NCBI GenBank assembly: GCA_036323555.1
Contig: AP028972.1
Coordinates: 5,757,696-5,821,695, forward strand
DNA from: Opitutales bacterium ASA1
Lineage (GTDB): Bacteria > Verrucomicrobiota > Verrucomicrobiia > Opitutales > Opitutaceae
Reading direction: 5' to 3'
Length of the DNA stretch: 64,000 nucleotides
Part shown: piece by piece, positions 35,764-45,000 of the stretch
Position numbering within the stretch: the stretch's first letter is position 1
Layout: every line of letters starts with the position of its first letter
Position numbers and translations under genes: made by a program
Notes under the pieces: model-generated
The model's input: only the letters and a program-made list of their open reading frames with translations
What the model was told of the DNA's origin: nothing
The model's database searches: none

Positions 35764-37137
35764 ATGAAGGAACTCCACAGAGCCGGAATGAGCACCAACC
35801 ACCCAGCGACACCCTCGGAACACCCAAGGGCGATCGCCCCCGAATCCGTCCGCGCCGCGATCGAACACTTCGCCGCCTGCCGACCGGACGCGGAGGCCGT
35901 CGTCATGGACGGCCGCACCCTCACGTACTCCGAACTCTGCGCGCGTTCCAACCGACTCGCCGACCAACTCCTGCTTCAAGGCGTCGGCCCCGAGGTCCCC
36001 GTCGGTCTCCTCTGCGAACGCGGCCTGGAAGCAATGGTCGGCATGTTGGCCATCCTCGCCGCCGACGGCGTCTGCGTCCCCTTCGACCCTTCGCTGCCGA
36101 CCGAACGTCTCCGCACGATGATCGCTCTCGCCGGACTTCGACTCGTGGTCACCACCGAGTCGATGCAACGCGCTCGGACCGCCGTCGATGGCCCCGTCGC
36201 GCTCGTCCGCGTCGACGGCCCGCCCCCGCGCGCACCCAATCTCCAATCGCGACTTCGACCCGAAAACACCGCGTGCATCCACTTCACCGCCGGTCCCGGC
36301 GGTCGACCACGCGCGGTGCCCGTCTCGCACGCTGCATCCGAAAACCTGATACGTTGGCAAAGGACGGCTCTTCCGCTCGAGCCCGGAGCACGGGTGCTGC
36401 AATTCTCTCCACCCGGTCTCGATTCCGCATGGCAGGAAATCGCGAGCACGCTCTCGTCCGGCGGCACGCTGGTGCTTCCGCCCCCGGATCGCCTCGCAAC
36501 GCCGACGGCCCTGCTCGAGCTCATGATCGACGCGCACATCTCTCGCGCGCACCTGCCCGCCGCGACGCTCGCCCACCTCGCCGATGCGTCGAACACCGCC
36601 GCACGGACATTGCCGCACCTGCGCGACGTCGTCGCGATCTGCGGACCCGTGCTCGTCTCCCACGAGATCCGCGCGTTCTTCACCTCCCACCCGCAGTGCA
36701 GGCTTCACGCTCACTACGGCCACGCCGAGACGCTCGTCGCGTTTTCCCACACGGTCTCCGGCTCCCCAGCGACTTGGCCTTCGATCCTTCCGCTTGGTCG
36801 CCCCATCCGCTCGGTCGCACCCGTCCTGCTCGACCCCGTCGACCAACAACCCGCGCGCGGCGACGCGGGCGAACTCTGGATCGGCGGTCCGTATCAAGCC
36901 CGCAACTACCACCGCGATCCCGTCGCCACCCGCGAACGCTTCCGTCCGGATCCCTTCGCCCCCGAAGGCAGCACGGCACGCATCTTTCGCACGGGTGACC
37001 ACGTACGCCTCGACGAGGACGGTGTGTTCGAGTTGTCCCGTCCCGGCGTCCCCTCGAACCGAGCTCCGACGAAAGGCGGCCGCAAGACCGTCCTGCCGTC
37101 GCGCCTTCACGATCAGAGCACCCGGCAACCCGCCTGA
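35764..37137 (+). CDS. Degenerate stand-alone adenylation-like protein
   Basis: A 457-residue protein with an NRPS adenylation fold through core motif A8. TYSELCARSNRLADQL (A1), LAADGVCVPFDPSLPTERL (A2) and GELWIGGPYQARNYH (A7) are clear. Motif A3 is HFTAGPGGRPRAVPVSH (near 173-189) where active domains have YTSGSTGxPKGV, so Ser, Thr and Lys are lost; A5 is HYGHAETLV (near 317) instead of NxYGPTE. The protein stops soon after A8 (RIFRTGDHVRLDEDG) and lacks A9, A10 and the C-terminal subdomain with the catalytic lysine. It is therefore probably inactive as an adenylase. It lies 10 bp before the A-PCP gene. An in-frame ATG at 35788 is an alternative start. Confidence 0.7.
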   Translation: MKELHRAGMSTNHPATPSEHPRAIAPESVRAAIEHFAACRPDAEAVVMDGRTLTYSELCARSNRLADQLLLQGVGPEVPVGLLCERGLEAMVGMLAILAADGVCVPFDPSLPTERLRTMIALAGLRLVVTTESMQRARTAVDGPVALVRVDGPPPRAPNLQSRLRPENTACIHFTAGPGGRPRAVPVSHAASENLIRWQRTALPLEPGARVLQFSPPGLDSAWQEIASTLSSGGTLVLPPPDRLATPTALLELMIDAHISRAHLPAATLAHLADASNTAARTLPHLRDVVAICGPVLVSHEIRAFFTSHPQCRLHAHYGHAETLVAFSHTVSGSPATWPSILPLGRPIRSVAPVLLDPVDQQPARGDAGELWIGGPYQARNYHRDPVATRERFRPDPFAPEGSTARIFRTGDHVRLDEDGVFELSRPGVPSNRAPTKGGRKTVLPSRLHDQSTRQPA

Positions 37138-37147
37138 GGTCGTCGCC

Positions 37148-39046
37148 ATGGACGGATCCGACTTCACGTTCACACCGGTCCACGAATCGTTTCGCTCGGT
37201 TGCGGCTCGGATCCCCGGGGTCGTAGCCGTCTCTCACGAAGGCAAGACGCTGACCTACGGCGCGCTCGACGCCGCCTCCGTGCGCCTCGCACGCCGATTG
37301 CGCGCCGTCGGTGCCCGGCCGGAAGCGCGCATCGCCCTCCACCTCGATCGATCGCCGGACTTCGCAGTCGCCCTGCTCGGCACGTTACGATCCGGCGCCG
37401 CGTTCGTGCCCTTGGATCCGGCATGGCCTGCCGACCGCGTCGCACGCATCCTCCGAGACAGCGGCGCGATCGCATGCGTCGTCTCGCCGGAGTCGCCGCT
37501 TCCGTTCGCGACCTCGCTCCCGGTGCTCGATTCGACTTCGCACAACGACCTCGACGGCCCGGAATGGCCCGGCGCCGAGGAGGCCCCCGCATCCACGCTG
37601 TCCGTACACCTCGCCTACGTCCTCTACACGTCGGGCTCCACCGGTGAACCCAAGGGCGTACAGATCGAACACGGTGCCCTCGCCGCGCACCTCGCGAGCA
37701 TCGGTACCGTGCATCGCATCGCCCCCGACGACCGCTGCCTCCTCTTCCACGGCATCGCGTTCGACCCCGTGATCGAACAGCTCTTCGCCCCGCTGCTCTG
37801 TGGCGCGCGCGTCGTGATGCGCGGTGAACGTCTCTGGAACTCCGAAGAGTGCGCCGCTTTCGTCGAGCGCCACGCCCTCACCGTCGCGACCTTTCCCGCG
37901 GCCTACTGGCTGCACTTGCTGCGCGGCTGGCAGGCGTCCGGCGTGCCGGCCGGACTGCGCACGCTGCGCCAAGTCGTGGTCGGCGGCGAAGCCCTGGCAC
38001 CGGCCGCCGTCGAACTCTGGCGCACGCTCGGCCTCACGCGCATCCGTCTGCTCAACGACTACGGGCCGACCGAGGCCACCATCACGGCCACGGTGCACGA
38101 ACTGCCGACCGCACCCGCGACGAACGAGTCCGTCGGCCGCATCCCCATCGGCCGACCGCACCCGTGCATGCGTCTCCATCTCCTGGATACGCACGGCGTC
38201 GAAGTCGCCGTGGGAGAAACCGGCGAGATCCATCTCGCCGGCCCGACGCTCGCCCGCGGCTACCTCGATGCCGAGGAACACACCCGAGCGCGCTTCTTCA
38301 TGCACGCCGCCGCCGACGACCTGCGGCTCTACCGCACCGGAGACCTCGCCCGTTTCCACACCGACGGCACGCTCGACTTCCTCGGACGCGTCGACGACCA
38401 AGTGAAGATCCGCGGCCACCGCGTCGAACTCGGCGAGGTCGAGACGTGCTTGCGCCGTCTTCCGCACGTGGTCGACGCCGCGGTGGTCGTCGTCGACAAG
38501 GGCGATTCCGACAAGCACCTCGCGGCGTTCCTCGTCTGCGAGAGCCCTGGAGGCCACGACCCCGTCGAGTTTCGCTCGCGGCTCGCGCAGGCACTTCCGC
38601 AAGCCGCCATCCCGGCGGAGTTCCACTTTCGTATCCGTCTTCCGGCTACGACCAACGGAAAAATCGATCGTGCCGCACTCGCCGACTCGCTCCGAGGGGC
38701 TCCGCTCGACTCGTCGCCCGGAGAACCATCCGACATCGCCTCCTCGACCGAACTCCTCGTCGCCGACGCGTGGGCTCGCGCGCTCGGCCGCGAGGCTCTG
38801 GGCGCGGACGAAGACCCGTTCCAGCTCGGCGCGACTTCGCTCACCGTCACCCGCGTGCACGAAGCTCTCCAGCTCGCCCTGCAACGGCGCTTCTCGGTCG
38901 CCGGTCTCTACGAACTCCGCACTCCCCGCGCACTCGCCGCACGCCTCGACCAGCGCCAAGGCGAGGCCATGACGAGCGCCATCGCGCGCGCCCGACAACA
39001 ACGTCAGGCCATCGCACGACGTCGTCCCACACCCAACTCCCGATGA
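37148..39046 (+). CDS. NRPS loading protein: adenylation - peptidyl carrier (A-PCP)
   Basis: A 632-residue two-domain protein. The A domain (~10-520) has all core motifs intact: YTSGSTGEPKGVQIEH (A3, near 160), DYGPTEATI (A5), GEIHLAGPTLARGYLD (A7), YRTGDLARFHTDGTLDFLGRVDDQVKIRGHRVELGEVE (A8) and NGKIDR (A10). The ten specificity residues, aligned by eye to GrsA, read D P E T V G D I T K; Asp at the first position fits an alpha-amino acid. The PCP (~535-605) has FQLGATSLTVTRV with Ser564 as the 4'-phosphopantetheine site. It has no condensation domain, so it should load the starter. Its stop overlaps the megasynthase start as ATGA. Confidence 0.92.
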   Translation: MDGSDFTFTPVHESFRSVAARIPGVVAVSHEGKTLTYGALDAASVRLARRLRAVGARPEARIALHLDRSPDFAVALLGTLRSGAAFVPLDPAWPADRVARILRDSGAIACVVSPESPLPFATSLPVLDSTSHNDLDGPEWPGAEEAPASTLSVHLAYVLYTSGSTGEPKGVQIEHGALAAHLASIGTVHRIAPDDRCLLFHGIAFDPVIEQLFAPLLCGARVVMRGERLWNSEECAAFVERHALTVATFPAAYWLHLLRGWQASGVPAGLRTLRQVVVGGEALAPAAVELWRTLGLTRIRLLNDYGPTEATITATVHELPTAPATNESVGRIPIGRPHPCMRLHLLDTHGVEVAVGETGEIHLAGPTLARGYLDAEEHTRARFFMHAAADDLRLYRTGDLARFHTDGTLDFLGRVDDQVKIRGHRVELGEVETCLRRLPHVVDAAVVVVDKGDSDKHLAAFLVCESPGGHDPVEFRSRLAQALPQAAIPAEFHFRIRLPATTNGKIDRAALADSLRGAPLDSSPGEPSDIASSTELLVADAWARALGREALGADEDPFQLGATSLTVTRVHEALQLALQRRFSVAGLYELRTPRALAARLDQRQGEAMTSAIARARQQRQAIARRRPTPNSR

Positions 39047-42000
39047 ACGAAGCCACACGCAACACGCCGACCGCTCTTCCCGAAAACGCCGTCGCCATCG
39101 TCGGCATGGCCGGACGTTTCCCGGGCGCACCGGACATCCGCGCGTTCTGGAAGAACCTCTGCGGCGGCATCGAATCCCTCCGTCGTTTCGACGACGCCGC
39201 ACTCGCGGCCGTCCCTCCCGCTGCTCGCACACACGAGAGCTACGTGCCCGTCCGCGGCGTGCTCGACGACGTCGACCGTTTCGATGCGGCCTTCTTCGGA
39301 ATCGGTCCGCGCGAGGCGGAGGCCATGGATCCGCAACATCGACTCTTTCTCGAGTGCTGTTGGCACGCCTTGGAAGATGCCGGACGCGTCGCCGATCGAC
39401 GCTCGTTGGTCACCGGCGTGTTCGCAGGCCAGAGCCTCGCCACTTACCTCCTGCAAAACCTCTGCCACGATCGCGCGTTCATCGAGCGCATCACCGCCGC
39501 CTACCAGACCGGCGAGTTCCCCGTCCTGTTCGGCAACGACCCCGCCTTTCTCGCGACGCGTGTCGCTCACAAGCTCGACCTCCGCGGCCCCGCCGTGACG
39601 GTGCAGACGGCATGCTCTACCTCGCTCGTCGCCGTCGCGCAAGCCGTGCAGAGCCTGCTCACGCATCAGTGCGACCTCTGTCTCGCCGGCGGTGTATCCA
39701 TTTCTTTCCCACAAGAACGCGGCCACGTGCACCAAGAGGGATCGATGGTCTCGCCCGACGGACACTGCCGCCCGTTCGACGCGGAAGCCGCCGGCACGGT
39801 CTTCGGCAGCGGAGTCGGTGTGGTCGTCCTACGAAGACTCGAGGACGCCGTCGCCGCCGGAGACCGCATCCACGCCGTCATCCGCGGAGTCGCGATCAAC
39901 AACGACGGAGCCGACAAGTCCAGCTACTCCGCCCCCAGCGTCGCCGGCCAACGCGAGGCGATCGTCACCGCCCTCACGCTCGCCGACGTCGCGCCCTCCA
40001 CGATCGGCTACGTGGAGGCGCACGGCACCGGCACCCCGCTCGGCGATCCCATCGAGTTCGAAGCCTTGTCCCAAGCGTTCCGCGATTGCGGAGCCGAAGG
40101 AAACGCCTTCTGCACACTCGGCTCGCTCAAGAGCAACATCGGGCACCTCGAAGCGGCCGCCGGCGTCGCCGGCCTGATCAAAGCCGCTCTCGTCGTGCGC
40201 GACGGCTACTTGCCGCCCACGCTTCACTTCAACACACCCAATCCACACATCCATTTCGCCACCAGCCCGTTTCGTGTCGAATCCGTGGGACGCGTCTGGC
40301 CGGAAAACACCGGGCCGCGCCGCGCCGGTGTCAGCTCGTTCGGCGTCGGCGGGACGAACGCACACGTCGTTCTCGAAGAACCGCCCGCCTCCCTCCCGGT
40401 GCCACCGCTCGCCACCGCCGGTGCGCCCACCCGCCCCGCCGTTCTCCTGCTCTCGGCCAAGACGGACGCCTCCCTGAGTACGGCTGCCGCCACACTCGCC
40501 TCCCACCTCGAAGCAAGCGGCGACCTCGCCCTCGAGAACGTCGCGCACACCTTGGCTCACGGCCGACAAACGTTCACCCGTCGCGCCGGCATCGCGGCGT
40601 ATTCGCGCGAGCAGGCCACCGCGGCTCTTCGTTCTTCGAGCGACCGCGCACTCGTCACCGAACTCTTCGCAAGTCCCCCGCGCATTGTATTCATGTTTCC
40701 AGGACAGGGTGCGCAACGAGCCGGCATGTTGCGCGATCTCCACCGCACCGAACCGCTCGTTCGCGACTTGGTCGACCGCTGCGCCCTGATTGCCTCCAAA
40801 CACGTCGGCAGCGATCTGCGCGAACTGCTCCTCGCCGACCCCGACGACGCGAGCGCCGCGGAAGAACTCCGACAGACGCGCATCACCCAGCCGGCACTCT
40901 TCGTCACCGAACTCGTCCTCGCTCGCCTCTGGCAGTCGTGGGGCGTGCAACCCGATCTCCTCGTCGGCCATTCGGTCGGCGAGTACGTCGCCGCGTGCCT
41001 CGCCGACGTCGCCAGCCTCGAGGACACACTCGCGATCGTCGCGCGCCGTGGCGCCCTCGTCCACGAGCAACCCCGAGGATCGATGCTCGCCGTGAGGCTC
41101 GACGAACGGGAGCTGGAAACGCTCGTCCCCGCCGACTGCGCGATCGCAGCCGTCAACGCGCCCGGACTCTGCGTCGTCGCCGGTCCGGACGCTTCGATCA
41201 CGAAACTCGAAGTCGCGCTGGAGAAGGACGGCCGACCCGGCCGCCGCCTCGTCACGTCGCACGCGTTTCATTCGCCCATGATGGACTCCGTCGTCCCGGC
41301 CCTCGCGGAAACGATCGCCGGCACGCCTCTGCGTCGCCCGAAGATACCGATCGTATCCACGGTTTCAGGACGACTCCTCTCCGAGGACGAAGCACGCGAT
41401 CCGCACTACTGGGCGCGGCACGCCCGACGCACCGTCCGCTTCGCCGACGCGCTCGCAGGGGCGATCGACACCACGCCCACCGTCCTGATCGAAGTCGGCC
41501 CCGGAACCACGCTCTCGCAGCTCGCACGCCTCAACCCCGCCGTCGGCCCCGCCACCGCCGTGATCACTTCGTTGCCTTTTCGCGGTGATGCGCCCGATGG
41601 TGCCCTCGAACTCGCCCAAGCAGCGGTCGACCTCTGGTGCCGCGGCGTTCCGGTCGATTGGCGTCGCCGCGACGAACACTCGGCTCGCCGGATCGTGTCT
41701 CTCCCCGGCTACTCCTTCGCCGACACCCGCTACTGGATCGCTCCGCCGACGCCGGTCCCCGAGATCGCTTTCGCTCCAGCACCTGAAGTCGAACCCCGGC
41801 CCACTGCCGAGTCCACGCCCGAGGAGATCGCGACCGCCCCGGACGAACCCCGACTCGCGCGCCTGCGACGCGAAACGCTCGCGATGCTCGAAGACGTCTC
41901 GGGCGGATCGCTCGGGCACGATTCGCTCGACCGCAACCTCCTCGATCTCGGTTTCGATTCACTTCTGCTCGCGCAAGTTTCCTCCCGCCTGCGCGAGCGC

Positions 42001-45000
42001 TTCGGCGTCACGGTCTCGTTTCGACAACTCATGGAGCGCTTCGGCACCCCCGATGCGCTCGCCCGCCACCTCGACGAGACGCTGCCGCCCGACCCCGTCG
42101 TACCGCGCTCGCTCACCGTTGCCGCCGCGCACGCTGCACCACCGGCATCCACCGTCGAGCAGCTCGTCCGACAACAACTCGAACTCATGCGCAACCAGCT
42201 CGCTTTGCTGGAAAGCGCCGGCGCCTCGGGCGCGATGGCCACGACGCTCCGTACTGCCATCGAGTCCGCCGGAAAGACACCGCTCGCTCCGCCCGCGAAC
42301 ACGAGCAAGTCGGAACCCACGCCCGAATCGGCCGCTCCTGCGCGCCACGGGCCGTTCCGTCCGGTCGAGAAGAAGCGCGACGAATCGCTCAGCGAGCGCC
42401 AACGCGCGCACCTCGCCGAGTTGATCGCCACCTACTGCGCCCGCACCGGCACGAGCAAGCGTCACGCCGCCGAACATCGCACGGAGTTTTGCGATCCGCG
42501 TTCCATCAGTGGTTTCAACCCGCTCTGGAAGGAAATGGTCTACCCGCTCGTCTGCGAGCGCTCGAAAGGTCCACGCCTCTGGGACGTCGACGGCAACGAG
42601 TACATCGACATCACCATGGGTTTCGGGGTGAACTATCTCGGACACTCGCCGGACTTCGTTTCGCAGGCGTTGCGCAAACAGATCGCCGCCGGCTACGAGA
42701 TCGGGCCGCAGACGCCGCTCGCGGGCGAGACCGCGCGCATGCTCTGCCGTATGACCGGCATGGAACGCGCCACGTTCTGCAACACCGGCTCCGAAGCCGT
42801 CATGGCCGCCATGCGCGTCGCACGCACCGTGACGGGTCGCGATCGCATCGTCGTTTTCTCCGGCGACTACCACGGCATGTTCGACAGCGTGCTCGTCCGC
42901 GGCGTCCTGCGTAATGGAAAACCACATACGCTTCCCATCGCACCCGGCATCCCACGAGGACTGATCGACGACGTCACCGTACTCGAATACGGCGCCGACG
43001 CCTCGCTGGAGTGGATCGCCGCCCACGCGCACGAACTCGCGGCGGTGATCGTCGAACCCGTGCAGTCGCGCAACCCGGGCCTGCAACCACGAGCGTTTCT
43101 CCACCGCGTGCGCGAGATCACCGCGGCCGCGGACACCGCGCTCGTCTTCGACGAAGTCATCACCGGTTTCCGTTGCCACCAAGGCGGCGCTCAGGCGTGG
43201 TTCGACGTCCGCGCCGACATGGCCACCTACGGCAAGGTCATCGGCGGAGGCATGCCCATCGGCGCGCTCGCCGGATCGCGCAAGTGGCTGGACGCGCTCG
43301 ACGGTGGCCACTGGAACTACGGAGACGACTCGATCCCCGAAGTCGGCGTCACCTTCTTCGCCGGCACGTTCGTCCGTCACCCGCTGGCCGTAGCGGCGGC
43401 ACACGCCGCCCTGACGCATCTCGAAGCCGAAGGTCCGGAGCTGCAGGAGCGGGTGAACCGAAACGCCGCTCGCCTCGTCGCCGAACTCGAGACCGTGTTC
43501 ACCGAACGCGGCGTCGACGCCACGGTCGAGCGCTTCGCCTCCGTACTTCGACTCGAACTCTCGCACGACTACAAGCACGCCGGCCTCTTCTTCTTCCACC
43601 TCCGGCTGCGCGGCATCCACTTCTGGGAGGGACGCGTGGCGTTTCTCTCCACCACGCACACGGACGCCGACATCGACCGCATCGTCGTGGTCGTCCGCGA
43701 GGCGATCGAAGCGATGCAGGAAGGCGGCTTTCTCCCGCAACCCGACGGCACGACCGCCGGTGCACCCGAAGCACGACCACGACCCTACCGCATCGTCGAG
43801 AAGCCCGACGGTCGCCAAGTACCGTTGACCGAAGAACAGCACGAGATCTGGACCGCGTGCCAACTCGGCGATGCGGCTTCGGCGAACTTCAACGAGTCCG
43901 GCACCCTCCACCTCGCCGGCGCGGTGGACGAAAAGGCCCTCCGACTCGCGGTCCAAGACGTGGTCGTCCGCCACGAGGCCTTGCGCACCGTGTTCCTCCC
44001 GGACGGCAGTGCGCAGTCCATCCGCCCGCGCATCGAAGTGCCGATCGAAACCTTCGCCCTTCCGACCGATCCCATCGCCCGCGAAGCGGTGTTGCGTGCC
44101 GAGGCCTCGCGTCCCTTCGACCTCGTACGCGGGCCCCTCGTGCGTTTTCTCCTCGATGCCTCCTCGCCGGGAGGCGCGACGCTCGTCTTCACCGCACACC
44201 ATCTCGCCTGCGACGGTTGGTCCTACGACATCGTCGTGCGGGAACTCGCGCGCTGCTACTCCGCCCGCGTCGCCGGCACCGAGCCGCTGTTGCCCACGCC
44301 CGTGCAGATATCGGCCTTCGCCGCCGAAGCTCCGCTGCGTCGGCACTCGGTCGAAGGCCGCGCCGCGCAGGAATACTGGAAACGCGCGCTCGCGGAACTC
44401 CCCGAGCCGCCCGCACTGCCGGAAGACTTCGCGCGGCCCGAAACCGCTCGTTTCAACGGCGACCGCACGTCGATCACGATCGCACCCGAGACGCTCGCGG
44501 CGGTGGAGCAATTCGCCCGCGGTCGCCGCGCCACGCTCTTCGCCACGCTCTACGCCACGTTCGGTTCACTCGTACATCGGCTCTCCGGCACGTCGGACTT
44601 CCTCGTCGGCGTGCCCATGGCGGGCCAAAACATCCACGACGTCGGCACGCTCGTGGGCCACTGTGTCCACTTTCTCCCTACACGCCATCGGGTGGTTCCC
44701 ACGGCGAGTTTCGGGGAGCACGTCGACGCCACCAGCGCGGTGCTCTTGGAGGCGTTCGAGCACGCGCATGTTTCCTTCGGCACCCTCTTGCGCGAGTTGC
44801 ATTGGCGTCGCGATCCGTCGCGACCGTCGCCGCTCGGGATCACGTTCAACCTCGATCCGTCCGGCGAACCCGTACGCTTCCAAGGCCTCGAACTCGCGCT
44901 CGAACTCAATCCCCGCAGCACCATCAACGCGGAACTGTGCTTCAATCTGTTGAAGCGCCCCGAAGGTCTCGTGGTGCAGTGCGACTACTGCACCGACCTG

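Noticed and set aside
37000-37147. Frameshift that might restore the missing C-terminus of the degenerate adenylation-like protein
   Set aside because: No frame between 37000 and 37147 contains the A8/A9/A10 signature (GRxDxQVKIRG or NGK); the degeneration at A3 and A5 also argues for long-standing loss.
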